Shown: in pieces, positions 25,646-34,805 of the stretch
How positions within the stretch are numbered: the first letter of the stretch is position 1
Layout of the letters: each line of letters begins with the position of its first letter
Assembly (NCBI RefSeq): GCF_027186265.1
Contig: NZ_CP114176.1
Span: forward strand, 1,054,001-1,118,000
DNA from: Lentibacillus daqui
GTDB lineage: Bacteria > Bacillota > Bacilli > Bacillales > Amphibacillaceae
Reading direction: 5' to 3'
Length of the DNA stretch: 64,000 nucleotides
Program-made: the position numbers and the translations under genes
The notes under the pieces: generated by a model
Told to the model about the DNA's origin: nothing
The model's database searches: none
The model's input: only the letters and a program-made list of their open reading frames with translations

Positions 25646-26380
25646 CTAGTTTACCTTTTTAACCATCCAGAATAATGCCGTTTTGGTTGGTGAGTATGTT
25701 GCCAGGGGTGCTCTTTTTTGTACATCGCTTGATAGAAATGAAGGTAACATCGGTTTTTCCACGTTTACCTGTGCCTGCTTCATTTTCCATGGCAGATGAT
25801 GGATCCCTGCCTGGTAAAGTTTTCGATGTTTTTGCGTCCAAAGAAAATAACGTTCGGCAAGCCAATAATTCAAGCTGTCTTTTTGCGGGTAAAAAGCTTC
25901 ACCTGTTGGCTGATAGCTACCTTTAAATACAGCATCTGAACCGATTCGGTGACTTTCATAGAAAAAGGTATGATGACGTTTTTTCATATTCATCTTAGCA
26001 TAAAAATACGGCAGTGTTACCATTCTTGCTCCAAATACAGCATGGGCTTTGCTGGCGTCCAAACTAAAAAAGTATACACCGCTTATGCCACGATACTTTA
26101 CATAGGTGCGGACATTTAGTTCCAGGAATGTATGAAAGTAGGGAACTCGGGGAGTATTGCGTAATCGCATGCGCCGGACACGAAATGGGATAATCGAAAT
26201 CCAGGCGTTTCCATCATACGTATCCAAATCCAACCCGGATGGAATATGATCCTGCAATTCCTTTTTTGCTACCGGCCAGTGTAGAAATAGCACATTTTCC
26301 CAAGTCTGTGTCATCATCCAAGGGCCATTGGGTAATGGATATTCACGGTGGTCAGTGCTTTTTATGATGTTATTATTCAT
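25646..26380 (-). CDS. DUF2071 family protein (YqjF-like)
   Basis: 244 residues of the DUF2071 family, an acetoacetate-decarboxylase-like fold of unknown function. Recognisable segments are WENVLFLHWPVAKKELQDHIP near the start, IPFRVRRMRLRNTPRVPYF, the HTFLELNVRTYV strand and the GVYFFSLDASKAHAVFGARM motif. The TTG at 26398 overlaps the GGAGGG of the ribosome site, so ATG 26380 is taken as the start. It stands 140 bases upstream of the CoxG-like gene on the same strand. Confidence 0.82.
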   Translation of the reverse strand: MNNNIIKSTDHREYPLPNGPWMMTQTWENVLFLHWPVAKKELQDHIPSGLDLDTYDGNAWISIIPFRVRRMRLRNTPRVPYFHTFLELNVRTYVKYRGISGVYFFSLDASKAHAVFGARMVTLPYFYAKMNMKKRHHTFFYESHRIGSDAVFKGSYQPTGEAFYPQKDSLNYWLAERYFLWTQKHRKLYQAGIHHLPWKMKQAQVNVEKPMLPSFLSSDVQKRAPLATYSPTKTALFWMVKKVN

Positions 26381-26581
26381 GACAATGGAGCCCTCCAAAT
26401 GATTATTCGAATAAAACGAACCAAATATTTAACTGCTTTGCTTTTCTTAGTTTGGCAAAAACGGTTTTAATCATACAATTCACCATCGAAATTTTATCAT
26501 CTTTAAAATTTAGTCATGGTTGGCACTAAATCGCTATCATTAAAGCAATTTCCAGAAAAAAATCTACTCAAAATATTACTA

Positions 26582-26605
26582 TACTATTGAAATATTTTGA
26601 TAGTA
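26582..26605 (+). promoter_or_regulatory. 24-bp imperfect palindrome over the BASS-ilvD promoter, operator candidate
   Basis: TACTATTGAAAT (26582-26593) is followed directly by ATTTTGATAGTA (26594-26605); 10 of 12 positions are complementary. It covers the -35 element and most of the spacer, where a repressor would block polymerase. The binding protein is unknown. Confidence 0.45.
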
Positions 26606-26614
26606 AATTATAAT
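26587..26614 (+). promoter_or_regulatory. Sigma-A promoter of the BASS transporter-ilvD operon
   Basis: TTGAAA at 26587-26592, a 16-base spacer and a perfect TATAAT at 26609-26614, ending 23 bases before the GTG start codon. The leader is very short, so no T-box can fit here. Confidence 0.65.
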
Positions 26615-26637
26615 AGAAAGAATTAGGAGGGATAAAA

Positions 26638-27600
26638 GTGAAGACGATGGAAAAGATCAGTTCGTTTGCTGGGAACACATTTGCCTTATGGGTTATCCTG
26701 TTTGCTTTGTTAAGTTTCTTCTTCCCAAGTGGGTTTACTTGGCTTGCACCATATGTCTCCCTGCTTCTTGGGGTGATTATGTTTGGAATGGGATTAACTT
26801 TAACACCTGGCGATTTTAAGGCAGTGTTTCAGGTACCAAAAAGTGTGATTATCGGTGTATTGGCCCAATACATTATTATGCCGTCACTAGCATATGGACT
26901 TGCGACTGTGTTCCAATTGCCCCCGGAAGTTGCTGTTGGGGTCATTCTAGTAGGGTGTTGCCCAGGTGGAACAGCCTCAAACGTTATGACTTTTCTGGCA
27001 AAAGGAAATACCGCATTATCGGTCACGGTTACATCGATTTCAACATTGCTGGCACCGATTTTAACACCAACATTGACATTGCTTTTGGCAAGTAAATGGT
27101 TGCCGGTATCAGCCGGAAGCATGTTTATGTCGATTGTCGAGATTGTCTTGCTTCCAATTGTACTTGGAATTGTCATTAGACTATTATTCCAGAAGCAGGT
27201 AGAAAAAAGTGTTGCGGCCTTGCCGTTAGTTTCCGTTGTCGGAATTGTTGCTGTAGCTGCTGCAGTTGTCTCGGTCAATACGGAAAACATTGTGAAGGAA
27301 GGACTGCTGATTTTTGTGGTTGTCGTTTTACATAATGTGTTAGGTCTGGCAATTGGTTACCTGCTGGCAAAGGCATTACGATTGAAGTTCCCGGATCAAA
27401 AAGCCATTTCGATTGAAGTTGGCATGCAAAATTCTGGTCTCGGATCAAGTTTGGCACTCACCCATTTCGCACCAGTTGCAGCCGTACCCAGTGCCATATT
27501 CAGCGTCTGGCACAATATTTCAGGTCCACTCCTGGCAACCTGGTGGGGGAAAAAGGCCAGGGACAAGAATATACCCACCAATACGAATAAAACTGCTTAG
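26638..27600 (+). CDS. Bile acid:sodium symporter (BASS) family transporter
   Basis: 320 residues with about ten membrane helices. Signatures are LGVIMFGMGLTLTPGDF, the helix-break motif VGCCPGGTASNVMTFLAKGN and the second motif ISIEVGMQNSGLGSSLALTHF, which form the sodium and substrate site in this family. Bacterial relatives (PanS, YocS) move 2-oxo or hydroxy carboxylates such as ketopantoate rather than bile acids. The GTG start at 26638 has AGGAGGG seven bases upstream. The ilvD start follows 20 bases after its stop codon, so a branched-chain 2-oxoacid or dihydroxyacid is a reasonable substrate guess. Confidence 0.85.
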   Translation: MKTMEKISSFAGNTFALWVILFALLSFFFPSGFTWLAPYVSLLLGVIMFGMGLTLTPGDFKAVFQVPKSVIIGVLAQYIIMPSLAYGLATVFQLPPEVAVGVILVGCCPGGTASNVMTFLAKGNTALSVTVTSISTLLAPILTPTLTLLLASKWLPVSAGSMFMSIVEIVLLPIVLGIVIRLLFQKQVEKSVAALPLVSVVGIVAVAAAVVSVNTENIVKEGLLIFVVVVLHNVLGLAIGYLLAKALRLKFPDQKAISIEVGMQNSGLGSSLALTHFAPVAAVPSAIFSVWHNISGPLLATWWGKKARDKNIPTNTNKTA

Positions 27601-27620
27601 ATGAAAGAAAGGATGGTACT

Positions 27621-29306
27621 ATGTCGAAAGATTTGCGAATTAATAGTCATGTGTTCAGTGAAGGATCCAAACGAGCTCCAAACCGGGCGATGCTGCGTGC
27701 AGTAGGTGTTACGGATGAAGACTTCAATCGTCCAATGCTGGGTATTGCCAGTACTTGGAGTGAAGTAACCCCGTGTAATATTCATCTGGATGTTTTAGCC
27801 AGAAATGCCAAGCAAGGTGCAAAGGATGCGGGTGGCGTTCCATTCATTTTCAACTCGATTACGGTTTCGGACGGTATTCCGAATGGTACGCAGGGAATGC
27901 GCTATTCACTGCCAAGCCGGGATATCATTGCCGATTCGATTGAAACAGTCGTAGGAGCGGAAAATTTGGATGCACTAGTTGCAATTGGAGGCTGTGATAA
28001 AAATATCCCGGGTTGTATGCTTGCCATTGCAAACGCAGAAGTGCCGGCAGTGTTCGTTTACGGTGGTACGATTGCTCCAGGGTCCTATAAAGGAAAAGAT
28101 ATTGATTTTGTTTCTGTTTATGAAGGTGTTGGAAAGCACAATAATGGAGACATCAGTGATGAAGAATTAAAAGGAATTGAATGCAATGCCTGCCCTAGCG
28201 CTGGGTCGTGCGGCGGGATGTATACAGCTAATACGATGGCCTCTGCTATGGAAGCAATGGGCATGAGTTTACCGGGAAGCTCTTCCAACCCGGCGGAATC
28301 AAAAGCGAAGGCAGCAGACTGTGTCGCCGCGGGAGAAGCCGTTTACCATTTACTGGAACAAGGGATTTATCCAAAAGACATTATGACGAAAAAAGCGTTC
28401 GAAAATGCGATGACAATCGTGATGGCGCTTGGCGGATCGACCAATGCCATTTTGCACCTGCTCGCGATTGCGCATGCGATTGACGTGGACTTAACGATTG
28501 ATGATTTTAATCGTATGCAGAAAAAGGTACCACATCTGGCAGACTTAAAGCCGAGCGGAAAATATGTGATGCAGGATTTGCATAAGATTGGCGGCACACA
28601 GGCGGTAATGAAGATGCTGTATGAAGCTGGTTATTTACATGGTGACTGTCTTACAGTAACCGGAAAAACGATTGCGGAAAATCTGGCCGAAGCACCTTCC
28701 TTGGCCGAGGATCAAAAGATCATTATGCCGCTTGACCAGCCGTTACGGGAAGATGGCCCATTAATTGTTTTGAAAGGGAATCTCTCTCCAACAGGAGCCG
28801 TTGCCAAGGTTTCCGGAGTTAAGGTGAAGCGTCATTCCGGTCCAGCCCGCGTTTTTAATACAGAAGCAAAAGCAATCGACGCTATCATGAATGACGAGAT
28901 TAACGATGGGGATGTTGTTATTATTCGTTACGTCGGTCCAAAAGGGGCACCTGGAATGCCGGAGATGCTGACCGCCTCCAGCCTCATTGTTGGAAAGGGA
29001 ATGGATGATAAAGTTGCCTTGTTAACGGATGGCCGTTTTTCAGGTGGATCACATGGCCTTGTGGTAGGACATATTTCACCGGAGGCCCAAGATGGCGGCC
29101 CGATTGCTTTTGTGGAAGAGGGCGACATTATAACCATCGATTCCGGGAAAAAAGAAATCACGATGGATATTTCTGATGAAGAAATGGAGCGTCGCAAACA
29201 GGCTTGGGTCGCACCGCCATTGTACAAAAAAGGTATTCTGGGTAAATACGCGCATAATGTTTCCTGTGCGTCCAAGGGTGCGGTCACTGATTATAAGAAT
29301 AGGTAA
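27621..29306 (+). CDS. ilvD: Dihydroxy-acid dehydratase
   Basis: 561 residues, the normal length. It dehydrates 2,3-dihydroxy-isovalerate or -3-methylvalerate to the 2-oxo acids of valine, isoleucine and pantothenate synthesis. The iron-sulfur ligands are Cys52 (TPCNIHLD), Cys125 (GGCDKNIPGC) and Cys197 (CPSAGSCGGMYTANT). GGSTNAILHLLAIAH and DGRFSGGSHGLVVGHISPEA are further signatures. It is in an operon with a BASS transporter and away from ilvBHC-leu, and a terminator follows at 29329. Confidence 0.95.
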   Translation: MSKDLRINSHVFSEGSKRAPNRAMLRAVGVTDEDFNRPMLGIASTWSEVTPCNIHLDVLARNAKQGAKDAGGVPFIFNSITVSDGIPNGTQGMRYSLPSRDIIADSIETVVGAENLDALVAIGGCDKNIPGCMLAIANAEVPAVFVYGGTIAPGSYKGKDIDFVSVYEGVGKHNNGDISDEELKGIECNACPSAGSCGGMYTANTMASAMEAMGMSLPGSSSNPAESKAKAADCVAAGEAVYHLLEQGIYPKDIMTKKAFENAMTIVMALGGSTNAILHLLAIAHAIDVDLTIDDFNRMQKKVPHLADLKPSGKYVMQDLHKIGGTQAVMKMLYEAGYLHGDCLTVTGKTIAENLAEAPSLAEDQKIIMPLDQPLREDGPLIVLKGNLSPTGAVAKVSGVKVKRHSGPARVFNTEAKAIDAIMNDEINDGDVVIIRYVGPKGAPGMPEMLTASSLIVGKGMDDKVALLTDGRFSGGSHGLVVGHISPEAQDGGPIAFVEEGDIITIDSGKKEITMDISDEEMERRKQAWVAPPLYKKGILGKYAHNVSCASKGAVTDYKNR

Positions 29307-29328
29307 ATAAAAGGTAACGACAAAAAAA

Positions 29329-29354
29329 GCTGCTAGTTATTAGCGGCTTTTTTT
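29329..29354 (+). terminator. Rho-independent terminator of ilvD
   Basis: A 7-bp stem GCTGCTA/TAGCGGC (one G-T pair, 5-base loop), extended by an A-tract/T-tract, directly after ilvD. Confidence 0.8.
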
Positions 29355-29395
29355 GCTTGAGGCATGAACAAGTAGAGTTATGTTCACTTCAAACC

Positions 29396-29428
29396 TAAAA
29401 AAGACACCCTGATAACGATTCAAGGTGT
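29396..29428 (-). terminator. Rho-independent terminator of ilvE (minus strand)
   Basis: On the minus strand GGACACC pairs with GGGTGTC across a 14-base loop and is followed by six T residues. It begins 16 bases after the ilvE stop codon. Confidence 0.7.
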
Positions 29429-29443
29429 CCTGTTTAGGTTTGC

Positions 29444-30538
29444 TTATTTAACCAATTGCTTGGCATCTTTTACTTCCACAATCCAATCAAATGGATCCGG
29501 TTCTTTTCCATATTGGATTCCCGTCAATGTATCATATAGTCGTTTAGAGATTTCACCGGTTTTGCCTTGATTGATAACAAAATCTTCGTCTTTCCATGAA
29601 AGCTGACCAATTGGAGAAATTACTGCCGCTGTCCCTGCACCAAATGCCTCCTCCAATGTACCATTCTTGTTTGCTTCATAAAGCTCATCCATCGAAACGC
29701 GACGTTCTACTACTGGAATGTTCCAGTATTTTAATAATTGAATGACGGAATTTCTGGTGACTCCTTCCAGAATACTTCCATTTAAAGCAGGGGTTACAAC
29801 TTCACCATTGATTTTAAAGAATACATTCATACTGCCAACTTCTTCAATATATTTCTTTTCGACCCCATCCAGCCATAATACTTGTGCGAATCCTTCACCC
29901 TCAACCATTTCCTGTGCCTTTAAACTGGCAGCATAGTTTCCACCGGTTTTTGCTTCCCCGGTACCGCCTCGAACCGTGCGTACGTATTGACTTTCAACGG
30001 CAATTTTGACAGGATTAATCCCTTCTTTGTAATAGGCACCAACCGGGGAAAGGATAACAATAAGTTTATAATGGCCTGACGGTGCTACACCCAAATATGG
30101 CTCAGTTGAGATGATAAAAGGACGAATATAAAGGGATGTTCCTTCTGCACCTGGTACCCAGTCTTTTTCAATTGCTACAAGTTGTTTAATGGCATGAAGG
30201 ACAAATTCTTCATCGATTGCCGGAATACACAGACGATTATTGGATCGATTTAATCGCTGCATATTTTTCTCGGGACGGAACAATTGAATTTTTCCTTCAG
30301 CTGTTTGATACGCTTTGAGTCCTTCAAAAACGGATTGACCATAATGAAAAATCATCGCAGAAGGATCTAAAGTTAGTGGTTGATATGGAATAATCCGTGC
30401 ATCATGCCAACCTTTTTCCTCAGCGTAATCCATCACAAACATATGATCCGTAAAAATTTTACCGAATTCCAGTTGATCCGAATTTGGCTTTTCCTTTTTC
30501 GTTTGACACAGGTTTATTTGAATTGACTGTTCTTCCAT
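29444..30538 (-). CDS. ilvE: Branched-chain amino acid aminotransferase
   Basis: A 364-residue fold-type IV PLP enzyme, the length of Bacillus YwaA/YbgE. GQSVFEGLKAY, the Schiff-base lysine Lys197 in GGTGEAKTGGNYAASL, and GTLEEAFGAGTAAVISPIG are diagnostic. It interconverts Leu/Ile/Val and their 2-oxo acids using glutamate. AAGGAGATAGTGCC precedes the ATG. It is convergent with the ilvD operon and monocistronic. Confidence 0.93.
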   Translation of the reverse strand: MEEQSIQINLCQTKKEKPNSDQLEFGKIFTDHMFVMDYAEEKGWHDARIIPYQPLTLDPSAMIFHYGQSVFEGLKAYQTAEGKIQLFRPEKNMQRLNRSNNRLCIPAIDEEFVLHAIKQLVAIEKDWVPGAEGTSLYIRPFIISTEPYLGVAPSGHYKLIVILSPVGAYYKEGINPVKIAVESQYVRTVRGGTGEAKTGGNYAASLKAQEMVEGEGFAQVLWLDGVEKKYIEEVGSMNVFFKINGEVVTPALNGSILEGVTRNSVIQLLKYWNIPVVERRVSMDELYEANKNGTLEEAFGAGTAAVISPIGQLSWKDEDFVINQGKTGEISKRLYDTLTGIQYGKEPDPFDWIVEVKDAKQLVK

Positions 30539-30956
30539 GGCACTATCTCCTTGTTGTAAAATTTATTCAACTTTGTTTCATGCTAATCAACAAATGATTA
30601 AATATATTGTATTACTTATACGAATAGAATTACAACCCTTTGAAATGAAAAGATTTTTACTTTTGTCATTACGCTCCAGGTTTTTACAATTAAACGCCAA
30701 TGTTATAAACAATATCAATTAAATCAGGGTATGCTTGGATGAACTTATATAAAATTAAATTTAAAAATGCCTTGATTTTTCAAACTACTCAGTTTAAAAT
30801 ACTTTTTATACCAAGTGAATTTGTTCGACAAAGTTCAGGAACAGGAGAGGGGAGTACGGATCAACCATGGTAACAAATAACTAGTCAGCAGCTATCTATG
30901 AAAATATTACTAGATAAAAGGATTTTTTTACAAGAACAAATAATGGGGGTATTACG
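30539..30956. other. Intergenic region between divergent ilvE and the Liv operon
   Basis: About 420 A/T-rich bases. It must hold promoters for both directions. I see no T-box, no riboswitch fold and no convincing CodY or cre match. A GAGAGGGGAG near 30850 looks like a ribosome site but leads only to a five-codon frame. Confidence 0.5.
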
Positions 30957-32108
30957 ATGAAAGTAATTTTCAGAATGTTCACTGCAGTTATAAGTGTAAT
31001 AGTATTACTTGCATTAGCTGCATGTGGTGGGGGCGATAGTAATGCATCAGGTTCCTCGGAAGATTCAGGAAAGGTTTCGGCTAAAATTGGTGTTGTCACA
31101 TTTGGAAGTGGTTCCGGGGCCGCTTATGGTGAGGCAATCACAAATGGATTGAAACTTGCCCAATCGGAGATCAATGGACAGGGTGATGTAAATATTGATT
31201 TGGCCATTGAAGATTCCGCAGGCGAACCAGATCAGGCCCTTTCTGCCGCCCAGAAGTTAATGAATTCCGAGAATGTAACAGGGATTATTGGGCCAACCTT
31301 AAGTACAGAGTTTGAAGTTGTTGCACCTGTAGCTGATCAAAACGGGGTACCGATTTTAGGAACATCAACAACTGCCCAGGGAATCCCGCAAATCGGGGAA
31401 TACGTATTTCGGGACTCAATCCCTGAATCATTGGCGATTCCAGCCTCAGTAGAAAAAGCGGTAGAAGAGTATGATGCCAAAAAAGTAGCCATCATGTATG
31501 GAAATGACGATGTATTTACAAAAGCCGGGTATGATTCGATGAAAGAGGCAGCTGAAGATTTGGACCTGGATATTGTTACAACACAAACATTCCAAAAGGG
31601 ACAATCGGATTACAAGGCACAATTAACAAAAATAAAACAGCTAAAACCAGATATCATTCTTTGCTCTGCTCTCTATAATGAAGGTGCAGTCATTATGAAA
31701 CAAGCCCGTTCCCAAGGTATAGATGTTCCATTTGTTGGCGGGAATGGATTTAATTCTCCTGAAGTAATTGACATTGCCGGGGATGCAGGTAACGGTCTGA
31801 TTGTTGCAACACCATGGTTTACTGGGAAAGATGATGAGAAGGTTCAAGATTTTGTAAAGGCATATAAAGACGAATACGGTGATGAACCAGACCAATTTGC
31901 TGCACAAGCGTATGATGGTCTCTATATCATCGCTGATGCATTAAAAAATGCCGGAGATGATGACAGAGATAAACTTCGAGATGCACTTGCCGAGACAAAA
32001 GATATTAATGGGGTGCTCGGGAATATCTCGTTTGATGAAGACGGCGATGTTGTGATGGATCCTGTTGTTCTAACTATTAAAGACGGAAAGTTCCAGGAAA
32101 TGAAATAA
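30957..32108 (+). CDS. Branched-chain amino acid-type ABC transporter substrate-binding lipoprotein
   Basis: 383 residues. A lipoprotein signal peptide ends in LAALAAC with Cys23 as the lipidated residue, then a Gly/Ser/Asp linker and a type-I periplasmic binding fold of the LivJ/Leu-Ile-Val type (IGVVTFGSGSGAAYGEAITNGL, GIIGPTLSTEFEVVAPVA, AAQAYDGLYIIADALK). Proteins of this family bind branched-chain amino acids, but also amides, urea, aromatic acids and other carboxylates. It is first of a five-gene transporter set which runs into lutABC, so a hydroxycarboxylate ligand deserves consideration. The surface is very acidic, as in halophiles. Confidence 0.88.
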   Translation: MKVIFRMFTAVISVIVLLALAACGGGDSNASGSSEDSGKVSAKIGVVTFGSGSGAAYGEAITNGLKLAQSEINGQGDVNIDLAIEDSAGEPDQALSAAQKLMNSENVTGIIGPTLSTEFEVVAPVADQNGVPILGTSTTAQGIPQIGEYVFRDSIPESLAIPASVEKAVEEYDAKKVAIMYGNDDVFTKAGYDSMKEAAEDLDLDIVTTQTFQKGQSDYKAQLTKIKQLKPDIILCSALYNEGAVIMKQARSQGIDVPFVGGNGFNSPEVIDIAGDAGNGLIVATPWFTGKDDEKVQDFVKAYKDEYGDEPDQFAAQAYDGLYIIADALKNAGDDDRDKLRDALAETKDINGVLGNISFDEDGDVVMDPVVLTIKDGKFQEMK

Positions 32109-32187
32109 AAAAATTGTAAAAAGATAGAACTCCTGCGACTCATCAAACCAATTCATTTGCAAGGTTGCAGGTAAAGGATGTGATGTC

Positions 32188-33063
32188 GTGTTATGGGAAC
32201 AGTTGATTAATGGAATAACAACAGGAAGTATTTATGCAATCGTTGCACTGGGATATACACTTGTTTTCGGTGTGCTTGGAATCATTAACATGGCCCACGG
32301 TGAAATTTTTATGTTTGGTGCGTTTATGGGGGTTGTGACTACTAGTACACTAGGTTTGCCAATCTGGCTGGCATTTGTTATAGCAACAGTTGTGACAGCA
32401 ATCATGGGGTATTTACTTGAGCGTTTGGCATTACGCCCATTACGCGGTAAACCAGAAAGTTCCCACCTTGCCCCGCTAATCGCTACCATTGGCGTGTCGA
32501 CATTTCTGGAAAATCTGGCAGACAAACTATTTGGATCGGGTAACCACCCGGTTCAAAATAGTTTGTCAGAAATTCGTTTTTCGGTTGGAACGGTGAATAT
32601 TTACCTTGTACAAATCGTTATCTTCTGTATCTCGGTTGCCTTGATGATTGCCTTATCTTATTGGTTATTGAAAACAAAAGGTGGGAAGGCACTGCGGGCG
32701 ACTGCAGAAAATCTGGAAACGGCAAGCTTGTTGGGGGTAAATACAAAACGAATCATCATGATTACCGTTGTGCTTGCCTCGGCTATTGGGGGGATTGCCG
32801 GTATTTTGGTGGGAATGGCTTTTAGCTCGGTTAACCCGCAAATGGGATTATCAATTGGTTTAAAGGGGCTTGCCATTATAATTTTGGGTGGCATGGGCAA
32901 TGTCAAAGGTGCCATGGCTGGAGGAATGATTCTTGGCCTTTCCGAAACACTGATTGTTGCTTTGGGTTTATCAGGTTACCGCGATGCTATCGCTTTTATC
33001 ATTATTATTGTTATTTTACTTGTCAGGCCGCAGGGTATATTTGGCAGAAAAGAAGCAGCATGA
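32188..33063 (+). CDS. LivH-type ABC transporter permease
   Basis: 291 residues with about eight membrane helices. It opens with LINGITTGSIYAIVALGYTLVFGVLGIIN (split here as a long helical signature) and has MAHGEIFMFGAFMG, the EAA-like ATAENLETASLLGVNT loop and the GGMGNVKGAMAGG motif, as in LivH. The start is GTG 32188 with AAAGGATG upstream; no ATG fits. A possible weak stem-loop lies in the 80-base gap after the binding-protein gene (32132-32139 with 32164-32171), which could lower downstream expression. Confidence 0.9.
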   Translation: MLWEQLINGITTGSIYAIVALGYTLVFGVLGIINMAHGEIFMFGAFMGVVTTSTLGLPIWLAFVIATVVTAIMGYLLERLALRPLRGKPESSHLAPLIATIGVSTFLENLADKLFGSGNHPVQNSLSEIRFSVGTVNIYLVQIVIFCISVALMIALSYWLLKTKGGKALRATAENLETASLLGVNTKRIIMITVVLASAIGGIAGILVGMAFSSVNPQMGLSIGLKGLAIIILGGMGNVKGAMAGGMILGLSETLIVALGLSGYRDAIAFIIIIVILLVRPQGIFGRKEAA

Positions 33064-33085
33064 TGGGTATAAAGGAGGTAAGTCC

Positions 33086-34051
33086 ATGCTGGGAGAACTG
33101 ATTAATCCATATTATTTACAAGTTGCCTCATTTATTTTAATCAATATCATACTGGGACTCAGTATTTACGTGACCCTTGCTTCTGGCCAGTTATCACTGG
33201 GAAACGCCGGGTTTATGGCTGTTGGAGCATATACAACGGCACTCCTGACGACAAATTATGATGTGCCATTGATCATTGGTATACTGACGGGATCACTATT
33301 GGCGGGGATTTTTGGGATTATTGTTGGAATACCGTCATTGCGATTACGCGGGGTGTTTCTGGCGATTGCGACCTTAGGTTTTGGGGAAATTGTCCGGGTG
33401 TTCCTGGTTAATACCGAATCTGTGACAAATGGAGCGATCGGAATTTCCGGGATTCCACAGATGGGACAGGAGATTCTTTCCATGATGAAAAACGTTGGGT
33501 TTGATCCGGAAGTAATTGGCCTGCAGTCAAATCAGTTCGTATTTTTGTCTATTTTCATCATACTCCTGGTAATCGATATTTTCCTGATTTGGTTTTTTAT
33601 CAGACAAAAACATTCCCGGGTCGGCCGGGCTTTTTCCGCGATTAAAATGGATGAACAAGCAGCGGCATCGATGGGAATCAATGTAACCTATTATAAGGTT
33701 TTGTCGTTTACACAAGGGGCGATTTTTGCCGGATTTGCCGGTGCAATGTATGCCCATGTTTTATCATATATTAGCCCAGCAGATTTTTCTTATCATCGCG
33801 CAGTAGAAATATTGGTGTTTTCTGTTTTTGGTGGTAGTGAAGTTGTCGGCGGTGCTATTTTTGGTGCATCATTTTTAACATTACTACCAGAGATATTGCG
33901 GGTGATTAGTGATTACCGCTATATGATTTATGGGGTACTTCTGGTGATCATGATGGCGTACCGGCCACAAGGAATTATCGATGAACAGATGATTCGCTGG
34001 ATGAAAGTTCGAAAAGGAAGGAGGCGTCAGTATGGTACTGGAAGTAAATAA
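33086..34051 (+). CDS. LivM-type ABC transporter permease
   Basis: 321 residues, about nine helices. Family features are ASGQLSLGNAGFMAVGAYT, the GIPSLRLRGVFLAIATLGFGEIVR signature region, the cytoplasmic coupling loop AIKMDEQAAASMGIN and GGSEVVGGAIFGA. The open frame reaches back to 32954 inside livH, but AAAGGAGGT is placed exactly for ATG 33086. It follows livH by 22 bases and overlaps the next gene by 20. Confidence 0.9.
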   Translation: MLGELINPYYLQVASFILINIILGLSIYVTLASGQLSLGNAGFMAVGAYTTALLTTNYDVPLIIGILTGSLLAGIFGIIVGIPSLRLRGVFLAIATLGFGEIVRVFLVNTESVTNGAIGISGIPQMGQEILSMMKNVGFDPEVIGLQSNQFVFLSIFIILLVIDIFLIWFFIRQKHSRVGRAFSAIKMDEQAAASMGINVTYYKVLSFTQGAIFAGFAGAMYAHVLSYISPADFSYHRAVEILVFSVFGGSEVVGGAIFGASFLTLLPEILRVISDYRYMIYGVLLVIMMAYRPQGIIDEQMIRWMKVRKGRRRQYGTGSK

Positions 34052-34805
34052 AATCAGTAAACAATTCGGTGGTATCCAGGCATTATCAGATGTATCCTTT
34101 TCCATTTTGGAAGGGGAGATACTCGGATTAATTGGACCAAATGGCGCCGGGAAAACAACGATGTTTAATATGATCACATCGGTGCTTTCACCAACTTCCG
34201 GAAATATTTTTCTAAACGGAGAAAAAATTAACGGATTAAAATCACATCAAATTGCGACCAAAGGCATATGCCGGACATTTCAAAACATCCGTCTGTTTCC
34301 GGAAATGACGGTGATTGATAACGTGATGACCGGAAGCCATAGCCGGACCAAATCAGGGGTTTGGAAAAGTGTTTTTCGAACAAGGTCACAAAAACGAGAA
34401 GAAAAAGAAATCTACCAACAAGCCCAAAATCTATTGGAAACGGTAAATTTGCTTAAAGAGCAGGAAACAATCGCAAAAAATCTGGCATATGGTCAGCAAC
34501 GTAGGCTGGAAATCGCCAGGGCATTAGCAAGTGAACCGACATTGTTACTCCTTGATGAACCAGCAGCGGGAATGAACGAACGGGAGACAGAAGAACTTCA
34601 TCAATTGATTATCAAGATTCGCCAAATGGGGATAACCATTTTATTAATTGAACATGATATGCCCCTTGTGATGAAAACCTGTGATCGCATTATCGTATTA
34701 AACTTTGGCAAGAAAATCGCCGAGGGTGAACCAAATACCATTCAGACAAATCCGGAGGTCATCAAGGCATATCTTGGTACGGAAGGGAGCGATGATATTG
34801 CTTAA
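34032..34805 (+). CDS. LivG-type ABC transporter ATP-binding protein
   Basis: 257 residues. Walker A is GPNGAGKTT at 35-43, the Q-loop region is GICRTFQNIRLFPEMTV, the signature is LAYGQQRRLEIARAL (slightly diverged from LSGGQ, as usual in LivG), Walker B is LLLLDEPAAGM, and the H-loop is IEHDM. The AAGGAGG ribosome site lies within the end of livM and the genes overlap. Confidence 0.92.
   Translation: MVLEVNKISKQFGGIQALSDVSFSILEGEILGLIGPNGAGKTTMFNMITSVLSPTSGNIFLNGEKINGLKSHQIATKGICRTFQNIRLFPEMTVIDNVMTGSHSRTKSGVWKSVFRTRSQKREEKEIYQQAQNLLETVNLLKEQETIAKNLAYGQQRRLEIARALASEPTLLLLDEPAAGMNERETEELHQLIIKIRQMGITILLIEHDMPLVMKTCDRIIVLNFGKKIAEGEPNTIQTNPEVIKAYLGTEGSDDIA

Noticed and set aside
30539..30956. 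T-box or CodY control in front of ilvE or the Liv operon
   Set aside because: I could not find a T-box specifier/antiterminator arrangement or a good AATTTTCWGAAAATT match, so no feature is claimed.
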